In this document: positions 1 through 8,025 of the stretch, piece after piece | How positions within the stretch are numbered: the first letter of the stretch is position 1 | Layout of the letters: the number at the start of each line of letters is the position of its first letter | Source of the DNA: Myxococcus virescens | GTDB lineage: Bacteria; Myxococcota; Myxococcia; Myxococcales; Myxococcaceae | DNA length: 46,860 nt | Direction of reading: 5' to 3' | Assembly (NCBI RefSeq): GCF_900101905.1 | Contig: NZ_FNAJ01000029.1 | Span: 1-46,860 of the forward strand | Position numbers and translations under genes: made by a program | Notes under the pieces: generated by a model | The model's input: the letters and a program-made list of their open reading frames with translations, nothing else | Database searches by the model: none | What the model was told of the DNA's origin: nothing

Positions 1-181
1 CAGTGGGCTTCTTCTCCTCGGGCGGCGGCGTCATCGCCGCTACCCTACGCGCCTCGCGCAACCACTGCGACAGCGTCGGCTGCGAGACTCCCACCTGACG
101 GGAAAGCGCCGCAGCGCTCACCGCGCCTGGCCCCACCATCCGTTTCACCATCTCCGCCTTGAATGCATCCGTGTACGACAC
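1..181 (-). mobile_element. IS3-family transposase OrfA, N-terminal part, cut by window edge
   Basis: Reading the minus strand from a GTG at 181, the frame stays open to the window edge (about 60 codons). It encodes a short basic leader, then a helix-turn-helix region (residues about 10-45) ending in the segment VSQPTLSQWLREARR. This arrangement is the DNA-binding half of IS3-type OrfA proteins, which act with a downstream rve-type OrfB. An in-frame TGA at about 227-229 limits any upstream extension. The rest of the element lies outside the window, so whether it is intact cannot be judged. The orfA remnant at 14012-14131 looks like a different subgroup. Confidence 0.7.
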
Positions 182-286
182 AGCTACCTGCCTGTACTCG
201 CCCCCGGGGGTGGTCAGCTCGGCCGGTCAGCCGAGGCGACAACTTCCCTGACACAGGGGGCACGGGTCGCGTTGAATACGGGTACC

Positions 287-566
287 TCAGTGGCTGAACA
301 TGGCCTTGACGCTCAGGTCGTTCTGCTGACGGACCTCGGCGACCTTCGCCGCGTCGGCAGCGGCCAGGGCCTTTGGGAGCTTCTCGGCGTCGAGGTCGGT
401 GCAGTCCACCGCATTGCCCGGTTGCTACCGCCAAGACTTCGACAAGGGGGCCGCGTCGATGGCATCGAAGCCCAGTGCGTCGACGAACTGAAGAATCTGC
501 TGTCGCGCCCGCGGGTCATCTGTTCATGGGATGAGCAACCTGATGAGGCGTTCCTCGGCTCGCTCA
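287..566 (-). pseudogene. Decayed F420-dependent NADP oxidoreductase-like gene, C-terminal part
   Basis: One minus-strand frame reads like the C-terminal third of a COG2085-type NADP/F420 oxidoreductase. It has a DDPRAR segment, then LGFDAIDAAPLSKSWR, then a QPG-containing tail that ends at a TGA (287-289). Two in-frame stops interrupt it: TAG at 425-427, exactly where relatives continue from SWR into QQPG, and TGA at 524-526. No nucleotide-binding N-terminus is visible upstream, so the gene is both truncated and mutated. The family assignment comes from remembered family patterns; the broken frame is seen directly. Confidence 0.5.
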
Positions 567-737
567 TCATTCCGCCGCGCGCCCCTGCACCTGTGTGAGC
601 AGCGCGCCCGTGGTCAGGTCGACGAGCCCGTGGGCCCCGGGCATGGCTCGGTGCATCAATCACACATGCGCCATGAACAATTACAGCAACACATCAAGAG
701 GTTGTCTCTGTCGCGCGGGCTGGCAAGGCTGTGCCCC

Positions 738-1703
738 ATGACAGACAAGCGGCTGAAGAGGATTGGCATGGTGGGCGGGGGCGCCATGGGGTGCGGTATC
801 GCGCTCGAGCTCGCCATCGCCGGCAGGCAGGTGGTGCTCTACAACACGCGCGCCGACAGCAGCGAGCGGGCGCGCGCGAAGCTGGAGCGAGACGCATCGC
901 TGATGGTGGAGACGGGCCTGCTCGCCCCCGAGCAGGCTCCCGCCGCGCTCGGACGCATCCGCCGCACCACCGTGCTCGCCGAGGCCGCCGCGGAGCAGGA
1001 CCTGATCATCGAGTCCATCCCCGAGGACCTCGCCCTCAAGCAGCAGCTCTTCCGCGAGTTGGACCGGCTCGCGGCCCCCGACACCCTGCTCGCCACCAAC
1101 ACCACCGCGTTGAGCGTGACGGCCATCGCCCGGGACTGCACGCGGCCCGAGCGCGTCCTCTCTGCCCACTACTACCTGCCCGCGCACCTCATCCCGCTGG
1201 TGGACATCATCCCCGGCGAGAAGACGTCCCCCGACGCGGTGGAGACGGTGCGGCGGTTCATTGAGGAGCTGGGCAAGTCGCCGGTGGTGTTCTCCAGGGA
1301 CGTGCCGGGCTCGGTGGGTCCGCGCCTGCAGCAGGCCCTCATCGGCGAGGCCATTCGGCTGGTACACGAGGGCGTGGCCACGCCGGAGATGGTGGACCGC
1401 GTGCTCACCCAGGGCGTCGGACGGCGCCTGGGCGCTTCGGGAGTCTTCGACCGGCTGGACCTGGTGGGGCTGGACTTCATGACGGCCCTCCTCCGCGGCA
1501 CCGGCCGCCCCGTGCCGCCCGTGCTCGCGCAGAAGGTGGAGCGGGGCGAGCTGGGGCAGAAGACGGGCCAGGGCTTCTACGCCTGGACGCCTGAGTCCAC
1601 CGACGCCTACGAGGAGCGCATGGCCCGCCACCTCGCCACCCAGCTTCGTGAGGACCGGGCGTCAGGCCGCCTCCGCACTCCAACAGCGGAGCTCGCGGAA
1701 TGA
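738..1703 (+). CDS. 3-hydroxyacyl-CoA dehydrogenase family protein
   Basis: A 321-residue NAD(P)-dependent dehydrogenase related to 3-hydroxyacyl-CoA/L-carnitine dehydrogenases, probably cytoplasmic. The N-terminal Rossmann fold is marked by GGGAMG (residues 13-18). An NTTALS segment near residue 120 and a following SAHYYLPAH segment match the place where the family carries its conserved Asn/Ser and catalytic His. The second half is the helical C-terminal dimerisation domain, with the usual QKTGQGFYAW near the end. I chose ATG 738 because the Rossmann fold begins directly after it; the frame is open further upstream but that extension is not domain-like. The stop overlaps the next gene's start by 4 bp (ATGA), so the two are probably translated together. 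The substrate cannot be told. Confidence 0.85.
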   Translation: MTDKRLKRIGMVGGGAMGCGIALELAIAGRQVVLYNTRADSSERARAKLERDASLMVETGLLAPEQAPAALGRIRRTTVLAEAAAEQDLIIESIPEDLALKQQLFRELDRLAAPDTLLATNTTALSVTAIARDCTRPERVLSAHYYLPAHLIPLVDIIPGEKTSPDAVETVRRFIEELGKSPVVFSRDVPGSVGPRLQQALIGEAIRLVHEGVATPEMVDRVLTQGVGRRLGASGVFDRLDLVGLDFMTALLRGTGRPVPPVLAQKVERGELGQKTGQGFYAWTPESTDAYEERMARHLATQLREDRASGRLRTPTAELAE

Positions 1704-2290
1704 GGGCGGAGACCGTCCTGCTGGAATCGGCGGTGCTGTCAGACTTCCTGGTGGACGCCATCCGCGAGTACACCACGTGCACCCCGGAGGTTCCGCCCCG
1801 GAGCTGGGCCGTGCTGCTGGGGCGCGTCGCCGGCGACGCCATGCGCGTAGAGCGTGTTCGCTTCGCCAACAACGTCCGCGAGACGGATGAGGGCGTGCTC
1901 CAGGAGTTCGACACCACAATCATCCCCCGCTTTGGTGCCTGCTACGCCAATGGGCGTCGTGGCTTCTGGTGCGAACCGCAGGAGCTGCTGCGAATCACCA
2001 CCGAGGCCGAGGCCCAGGGACTGGAAGTGCTCGGCTCCATCCACCTCCACCCGGACTGGCACCGCATCGGCCCGCCCCACGAGCGCGGCCTGCGCGTCAG
2101 CCAGGAGCCCACACCCATGGACCGACACCTCTTCCAGGGCAGCGGCTGGCCGCTCAACATGATTCTCTACCTGGAGAGGCGCGAGGGCCGACTCTATCAC
2201 TCGATAGGAGCGTGGGCTCCGCCCGATGGCCAGGAAGCCGGCGCGGGCTGTCGCGCTCTGGCCATCCGAATGGAGACTCCGGAGCGGTGA
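1700..2290 (+). CDS. JAB/JAMM (Mov34)-like domain protein
   Basis: A 196-residue protein with a JAB/JAMM-like metal site: HLHP at residues 115-118, followed by a Ser at 134 and an Asp at 141. JAMM proteins are zinc isopeptidases or related hydrolases. Two things are odd. The loop between HxHP and Asp is longer than the usual spacing, and the Glu normally found in the early PxExxGxLxG segment is not visible (the equivalent reads PPRSWAVLLG). It may therefore be a divergent or inactive member. The gene overlaps the upstream dehydrogenase by ATGA, which suggests a shared operon and possibly a shared pathway. No signal peptide is seen. Confidence 0.65.
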   Translation: MRAETVLLESAVLSDFLVDAIREYTTCTPEVPPRSWAVLLGRVAGDAMRVERVRFANNVRETDEGVLQEFDTTIIPRFGACYANGRRGFWCEPQELLRITTEAEAQGLEVLGSIHLHPDWHRIGPPHERGLRVSQEPTPMDRHLFQGSGWPLNMILYLERREGRLYHSIGAWAPPDGQEAGAGCRALAIRMETPER

Positions 2291-2424
2291 ACCGTAACCG
2301 TCCTGCCAGTGACGTCGCGTGAGGGGCTGCAAGCAGACGAGGGCCGTGGCTGGCGAGGAGCGAATTGTACAGAGACTGGGCTTGAGACGTGAGTCCGGCG
2401 GGTCAGCGGTGCGCCGCCGGATAC

Positions 2425-2458
2425 GAAAAGCCCAGCAAGCCGGTGGGATTGCTGGGCT
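2425..2458 (-). terminator. Rho-independent terminator (minus strand)
   Basis: Perfect 10-bp arms AGCCCAGCAA / TTGCTGGGCT (2429-2438 and 2449-2458) enclose a 10-nt loop. On the minus strand they are followed by TTTTC. It sits just after the tmRNA-like 3' end at 2465-2489 and looks like that RNA gene's own terminator. Confidence 0.8.
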
Positions 2459-2464
2459 CCACAG

Positions 2465-2489
2465 TGGAGGCGGCGGGAATCGAACCCAC
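2465..2489 (-). other. tmRNA (ssrA) 3'-end-like fragment, probable attachment-site scar
   Basis: The minus strand carries a T-arm plus acceptor end: GTGGG-TTCGATT-CCCGC followed by CGCCTCCA. This is the form typical of tmRNA 3' ends, and it is followed at once by a strong terminator. The rest of an RNA gene is not found: no tmRNA 5' motif or tag reading frame is seen in the next 400 bases. Elements integrating at ssrA leave such a 3'-end copy at one edge, so I read this as an attachment scar. The element would lie to the right, with the intact gene at its far end, outside what I could find. A displaced tRNA 3' end is the alternative. Confidence 0.5.
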
Positions 2490-2807
2490 GAAAATAGCGA
2501 TAGGAAACCCCAAGCAGGACGCGCTGTTACCTGCTATCGCATTGATTCTCCTCGGGTTCGTTATCCCGCCCCGGCCCACGCCGTTCCCTGGCGTGCCGCC
2601 TCCAACCACGCTGGAGGGGCACACTGGCGGCACATGCGGTCCCTCCCGAACAAACCGCTCACCGACGCGAGCAGCCAGGATGCTTTCGCTTCTTGAAGTT
2701 CACGCCAAGCAGGTACGAGGCAGACGAGAACATGTGCCGCCACGAGGTAGGGCTGGTGAGGGGTGGGTCGGAGGACGCAATTGGGAATGCAGGCGGAGCT
2801 TGCCTAA
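2490..2807. other. Non-coding stretch, possible recombination region
   Basis: No convincing gene. It holds a large interrupted inverted repeat (GCGATAG...CTATCGC with an inner GCAGG/CCTGC, about 2496-2540). It also holds a GGCACAxTGG-GGCACATG-like segment near 2615-2640 that resembles one near 9703-9722. Confidence 0.3.
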
Positions 2808-3008
2808 ATAAGACGTCAGCAAGAAGCGGTGAGGAAGCATGTCGCTAAGTTGCTGGCGGAGGCGAGCAAGGTGGAGCTTCGCATACCCCAGTACCTGGAG
2901 CCGACCGTCACAAGACACCTAGAATGCAGAGTATTGGAGCACGGCTTCGTGGCGATGCGCCTCGCAGCGCTGCCTCTCCCATGCACGGCGCGGTGGTCTG
3001 GCTGCTGA
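2808..3008 (+). pseudogene. IS91-type transposase remnant (N-terminal region)
   Basis: An open frame without its own start reads HVAKLLAEASKVELRIPQYL, then a helix with RHLECRVLEHGF. IS91/IS801-like transposases have just this pattern before their Cys-rich zinc finger. The reading then departs from the family, with no CxxC finger, and ends at TGA 3006-3008. This looks like a decayed 5' fragment. It borders the lower-GC two-gene module that begins at 3118. The family call rests on a short match. Confidence 0.4.
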
Positions 3009-3117
3009 GAGGCCACTCCATCCGAGACTGCGCCCACTGGAGTCAGGAGAAGCCTACCCCAAACCAGGGTCAAGGTCCACCCGCGAGCATCCGAAAGAGT
3101 ATGTTATGAAGCACTAG

Positions 3118-6100
3118 ATGAGTAAGAGCGCCAACACTGCAGGCGGCCGTGCCACTGAGGCGGGCATGGCCTTCCAAGCATCCGTTGCGACCTGGTTCGC
3201 CGTCCAGATGCTCGCCGACCTGCCCATCGGTTCTGCCTTCGGGCTGCCGACGGGCCTGAAGGTCTCCGGGCTTCAATGCGAGACGGGGGACGCAGTCGAT
3301 GACATTGTCGTTCGGCTTGATGGCGGCGGGGCTATCTACGTGCAGTGCAAGACACGGCCGGCCCTAACAGTTGGTTCGGATACCCCGCTGGGGATGGGTC
3401 TCACCCAAGTCGTAGACTTGTACTCGCGTCAGAAGCGTAGTTCGTCGTCTGCGGGCTACGTTCGGGCGCTGCTCGCAATCGCCGAAGACGCCCCGCGAAC
3501 GCTTGAGACGCTTAATTCGGCTTGCCGTTTGTTCGACCATGGCGGCGTCTGGGACGAGGTAAATGCGAGAGCGACTTCCGAAGTGCGTAGTGCCCTGCAG
3601 CTATTCGAAGCTCATGTCCGCTCGGCTTGGCCCACTGCTCTGAACGGGCCGCTTGATGCAGGCGACCTCGTCGAACTTGCGCGGTTGTTCCAGATCCGAC
3701 GATTTCCAGAGGACGCTACAAGCGAGGCGTGGCGTACTACGGCTCACCTCCTTGGCCGAAGCCTCTATGGCTCAGAGAGTGCTGGGGAAGGGCCGATGGC
3801 GGCCCTCCTTGGTCTCTGCCGCAGGTTAATCCGCACCGGCGCACCTGTCGAGCGCGCGGGCGTGATGCGAGGGCTACGCTCTGCAGGTCACATCGATGTA
3901 GCCTCCCCTGGCTTTGACAGCGACATCCAGGCAGTCCTCACCTACTCAAGTAAGGAGCAAGAACGATTACGCAAGCATATGAGCTTGCCGATCGATAACG
4001 GCATACCTATTACACGGGACTGTCTTCTCCCGCTCCAAGCGGCTGCTGAGAGCGGCAGCCTGCTTGTCACCGGCGAACCAGGTGCCGGCAAAACAGGTGT
4101 TCTGCTACAACTTGCGGAGCAAATGGGAAAGGCGCCGGGACCGGTCCTCTTCCTGTCGGTTGAACGATTCTCTGGCTTTCGCAAGCGGAGCGACATCCGT
4201 GACGAACTCGGACTGGAGCATGATCCGATCGAGGTATTGAGGGCTTGGCCTGGAGCTAGTCCTGGTCTGCTGATCATAGATGCTCTCGACGCCTCTCGGG
4301 GCGGTCCATCCGAGGCGGTCATCACGTCGTTCATCGAAGATGCAGTTCGCGCATTGGGCGCACGCTGGTCGATCATCGCATCTATCCGAAGCTTTGATCT
4401 TCGCAACGGCCGTCGTTTCCGCGAAATCATGCCCGGCGAGACTCCCAATCCAGGCTTTGCCGAACAGGAACTCCGAGGCGTCCGGCATTTTCACGTGCCG
4501 CGGCTCTCCGGTGGGGAGGTAGCGGCCGTGGCCGCAGCGGCGCCAAGGCTCCGTGAATTGGTAGTGTCGGCGCCCGACAAACTAAAAGACTTGCTCCGCA
4601 ACATTTTCAATCTCTCAATTGCCGCAGAGCTGTTAACTTTCGGCGAGGATCCGCAGTCTATTCGCGCGGTGGCCACTCAATCGGAGCTCATCCGCCAGTA
4701 TGAGAACATCCGGCTACCAACCCAACGCCTTCGCCTCGCCGTAAAAGCAGTAGTCGACGTCATGGTTCGCCGTCGACAGCTAACGGTTCGCGCGACGGAT
4801 ATTGAGAACGAGGCGGTTGAGGAGGTGCGCCAAGCCGGAGTGTTGAATCCGGCCGGTGACAGAGTGGCCTTCGCGCATCATGTGCTCTTCGACCACATCG
4901 CCGCTCGCTTCTATCTTTCGTGGGACGATCCCGATGTCTTACGAATGCAAATCACCCAAGACCCGACGGTCGGACTCATGCTTGGGCCCGCCCTTCGGTT
5001 TGCTCTAGAGGAGATGTGGCAAGCGGACCACGCTGGACCACCTACTACTTGGAGATTCCTCGTAGATATCGCAGGGGTCGCCGACCCGGATCCAGTGCTC
5101 TTAAGCATTGCATTGAGGACTGTTGCGGAACGTGTCGGTGTGCCAGAGGACGTCACCGCGCTTTGCACCCTCATTGATTCCGGGAAGGATGCGGAAGCCA
5201 CTGGCCGACTCGTGGGCCAACTAGCGCGATTTGTTGGAATGGCTGCGGCCGAAGGAGGCGGCCTCTCTGAGCCGACTGCCAAGGCATGGGCCCATGTCGC
5301 ACTCATTGCTGCGACAACAAAGGTTGAGCGGGTCGTGGATGCGGCCCGAGTGCTGTTACTAACGCTCGCGGAACGGGCTGATCTCACGGTCCTAAGCGTC
5401 TTGAGTGTATTCGGCAGCGCTGCGCGGACTCTCTTAGACACAGCTTGGTCGCTTTCCCCAGAGCACCCGGCGCTTACCACGGCGGGCATCCGCTTTGTGG
5501 CAAAGTCCTACGGAACCGATCCAAGCGCTTCTCGTAAACTCCTGAGCCGCATTCTGGACGACCGCTTCGAAGAACACGCGCCGCAAGAGGCCACGTGGCT
5601 CGCCGACGGTGTCACAGCGATCATCCCGCACGACCCTACTTTTGTCGCTCGGATCTACACAACACTATTCGGGCGAGAGGTAACAGATGAGTCGAAGACA
5701 TGGCTAGGCGGGACCCCGAGCCGAATCCTTGCGCTGACATCAACCCGTCGGCAAGACTACGAGCAGGCTCGTTGGCGCTTGAACAAGGCACTCGGTTCCT
5801 TTCTAGAAGCTTCACCGATTGCCGGCACTGCTGCGGTGATTGGGGCCGTCCAGGGACTCGACGCTGCAAAACGACGCGGGGGGGACAGTCCGCAAGTGCT
5901 GACTCGTATGTGCGTCGGTGAAAAAGAGCTCCAAATCATCGACGATCTTTTGTCCCTGCAAGACTGGCAGGAGCAGGATCCCTACGAGGAGGAGCCCCTT
6001 AGCGTTTTCGTGGACTTTCTACGAGTATGTCTGCGAGAAGCATTCCGCGATGCGGTGACGACTGCATTGGCACGTCCGACGAATGCGTCCGTGTGGGCTC

Positions 6101-8025
6101 GCCTGCTCGGTGTTGCCGCTCAGCGTACAGATGTGGCCGATGACATGCTCTGGCCTTTGGCGTCGGCCCCGCACTTCGCGGCACTCCAAGGTCTGTCACG
6201 AGACGCTGTGATTTTCCTTGCAGCTGCGTACCCCCGGCAGTCCGTTGAGCATCGTTCGGCTTTCGAGAAAGCGGCATTGATGCCGGATCTTTTCCCGAAT
6301 GAGCAGGAAGCGAACTGGTGGAACTCGCTTCTCAAACGGTTTCTTTCAGTCGTCCGGGCCGATTTAATTGTTACTCCCGAAATGCGCGCCCTGCGAGCAG
6401 AGATGGAGGCGTCGGACCATCTCACTGGAAATCCGCCGCTTCTCAGCATGCGCGTCGAATGGGGATCTTCGGAAGATGTCGTCGAGAGCTTACTAAGCAG
6501 CCAAGGGGCGGATCTTGAACGAAGCCCTGACCGCGAGATCCGCACGGCCAGCCGCAAGCTTGAGGACCGTATCAAGCAGCATATAGACGCACCCGACAGA
6601 GAATACCTCGCAAATCTATGGATTAACATCAAAGACACTGTCAATCTCCTTGACAAAGGGGCACAACAAAACCCTCACCCCAGGCTTGTTCATTCTAGTT
6701 GGGGAGCAATTAGCAATGGTGTCGAGCAGTTGGCAAAAAGCGAGAGTTACTCACCGGAAGATAAAGATTTGCCGTCAATCGATGCCCTGCTGAATTTAAT
6801 CGATCGTCTGCTGGCAAGTCCCTATCCTGAGCGCACGGATATCCCCGAAGACCTGATGAGTTGGGGAAACTGGGATGTCCGAGTCTATGCAGCTTCAAGC
6901 TTGGTGGCACTTGCACCACGGTTCGCGGGAGCGCGGTTCGACATTATCGATCGCATGGCCGCATGCATGCGAGATCCCGCTCCCACAGTGCGGCATCAAG
7001 TCGCACGAGCATTAAATGTCTTGTGGGATGTTGCAAGAGAGCGCATGTGGGCGCTCATAGCCGAAGTAGTGGAGCGAGAGACGCACAAAGGCGTACTCCA
7101 ATTCTTCGTTGGTGGTTCCCTGCGGGCGTTGTCGCGCGCCGAGCCCGAGCAATGCGCAGGCGCCCTCGAAAAGGTGCTTCAGCGCGATTGGGACTCCTGG
7201 GGCACGCAGAATGCGAGCAGGAATCATGCGAGCGATGCATTTGCCAGTCTAACGGCCTTCCTGTACGTAGCATGCAACCAGGAGCTAACCTGGAAGTGGA
7301 TCGAACGCTGGGCATTTAATTTGCGTCGCGGCGAAGTCTACATCGTGCCAATGCTGCACGATCTGCGACAAGTGTTCTTCTTTCCATATACGGACACTCC
7401 AAAGCCTGAACAGATTGAGATGGCAGATCGGGCTCGCAAACTGCTCGAACTTGTCGTCGGTGCAGCCGTTGGCGCCATAGATGAGGCCCGCCTACACCTG
7501 CAGGACTCTCCCTCTCAAGGATTGATTGAAACTTGGCGTCCGCTATATGTGGCCGGCGATCACGTCATTGGCCAGGCTTGCAATCAATTCTACTTTGGTT
7601 CGGGCGCATTTCAGCCAACCACGGTTCACGAAAACGACCCTAGCCTCTCGACTCTCAATGCCAAGCAGCGCTTCCTGGCTGACTATGCGATTATTCTCGA
7701 CGCGATCGCAACCCACGCTCAAGCTCGAACAGTTCACAGCCTTTTCGAACTGCTCGCCTATCTCGTGGATGGCGATCCTCCTGGGGTTTTCGATCGGATC
7801 GCGAAGGTCCTGCTCGGACCAGCTGCGGCAGATGGATACCAGTTCGAGGAACTCGGCTTAAGTAGCCTGGTGGAGTTGATTCGACGCTACTTGGCCGACC
7901 ACCGTTCGATCTTCGACGACCCCACTCGCCGTCGTAGCCTTATTGAGATATTGGAACTGTTCGCGTCCGCGGGCTGGCCCGAGGCGCTTAAGCTGCTCTT
8001 CGAGATACCGGAGCTGCTCCGATGA
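3118..8025 (+). CDS. Large STAND-like NTPase with N-terminal PD-(D/E)XK nuclease (candidate defence gene)
   Basis: A 1635-residue protein laid out like antiviral STAND/NLR-like proteins. Residues 1-110 resemble a Cap4/DUF4297-type nuclease: GMAFQ near 16-20, Glu55, Asp61/62, then YVQCK with Q76-x-K78. Residues about 300-440 are a P-loop NTPase, with Walker A GEPGAGKT at 319-326, Walker B LLIIDALD at 384-391 and a sensor-like ASIRSFDLR at 421-429. The remaining 1100 or so residues are helical repeats, including HEAT-like units near 1270-1330. In such proteins the repeats sense a phage product and the nuclease is the effector; that role here is inference. GC and codon use are visibly lower than in flanking genes, suggesting transfer. 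The stop overlaps the next start by 4 bp. No clear ribosome-binding site precedes ATG 3118. Known Avs proteins usually act alone, so the paired gene is notable. Confidence 0.75.
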   Translation: MSKSANTAGGRATEAGMAFQASVATWFAVQMLADLPIGSAFGLPTGLKVSGLQCETGDAVDDIVVRLDGGGAIYVQCKTRPALTVGSDTPLGMGLTQVVDLYSRQKRSSSSAGYVRALLAIAEDAPRTLETLNSACRLFDHGGVWDEVNARATSEVRSALQLFEAHVRSAWPTALNGPLDAGDLVELARLFQIRRFPEDATSEAWRTTAHLLGRSLYGSESAGEGPMAALLGLCRRLIRTGAPVERAGVMRGLRSAGHIDVASPGFDSDIQAVLTYSSKEQERLRKHMSLPIDNGIPITRDCLLPLQAAAESGSLLVTGEPGAGKTGVLLQLAEQMGKAPGPVLFLSVERFSGFRKRSDIRDELGLEHDPIEVLRAWPGASPGLLIIDALDASRGGPSEAVITSFIEDAVRALGARWSIIASIRSFDLRNGRRFREIMPGETPNPGFAEQELRGVRHFHVPRLSGGEVAAVAAAAPRLRELVVSAPDKLKDLLRNIFNLSIAAELLTFGEDPQSIRAVATQSELIRQYENIRLPTQRLRLAVKAVVDVMVRRRQLTVRATDIENEAVEEVRQAGVLNPAGDRVAFAHHVLFDHIAARFYLSWDDPDVLRMQITQDPTVGLMLGPALRFALEEMWQADHAGPPTTWRFLVDIAGVADPDPVLLSIALRTVAERVGVPEDVTALCTLIDSGKDAEATGRLVGQLARFVGMAAAEGGGLSEPTAKAWAHVALIAATTKVERVVDAARVLLLTLAERADLTVLSVLSVFGSAARTLLDTAWSLSPEHPALTTAGIRFVAKSYGTDPSASRKLLSRILDDRFEEHAPQEATWLADGVTAIIPHDPTFVARIYTTLFGREVTDESKTWLGGTPSRILALTSTRRQDYEQARWRLNKALGSFLEASPIAGTAAVIGAVQGLDAAKRRGGDSPQVLTRMCVGEKELQIIDDLLSLQDWQEQDPYEEEPLSVFVDFLRVCLREAFRDAVTTALARPTNASVWARLLGVAAQRTDVADDMLWPLASAPHFAALQGLSRDAVIFLAAAYPRQSVEHRSAFEKAALMPDLFPNEQEANWWNSLLKRFLSVVRADLIVTPEMRALRAEMEASDHLTGNPPLLSMRVEWGSSEDVVESLLSSQGADLERSPDREIRTASRKLEDRIKQHIDAPDREYLANLWINIKDTVNLLDKGAQQNPHPRLVHSSWGAISNGVEQLAKSESYSPEDKDLPSIDALLNLIDRLLASPYPERTDIPEDLMSWGNWDVRVYAASSLVALAPRFAGARFDIIDRMAACMRDPAPTVRHQVARALNVLWDVARERMWALIAEVVERETHKGVLQFFVGGSLRALSRAEPEQCAGALEKVLQRDWDSWGTQNASRNHASDAFASLTAFLYVACNQELTWKWIERWAFNLRRGEVYIVPMLHDLRQVFFFPYTDTPKPEQIEMADRARKLLELVVGAAVGAIDEARLHLQDSPSQGLIETWRPLYVAGDHVIGQACNQFYFGSGAFQPTTVHENDPSLSTLNAKQRFLADYAIILDAIATHAQARTVHSLFELLAYLVDGDPPGVFDRIAKVLLGPAAADGYQFEELGLSSLVELIRRYLADHRSIFDDPTRRRSLIEILELFASAGWPEALKLLFEIPELLR

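Noticed and set aside
567..656. 29-codon minus-strand frame with ATG next to the F420 oxidoreductase scar
   Set aside because: Too short and no similarity; cannot be told from chance.
2465..2602. A complete tRNA with 5' GGAGGCG pairing to CGCCTCC
   Set aside because: The two acceptor halves are 138 bases apart, too far for any tRNA including tRNA-Sec, and no anticodon arm can be drawn.
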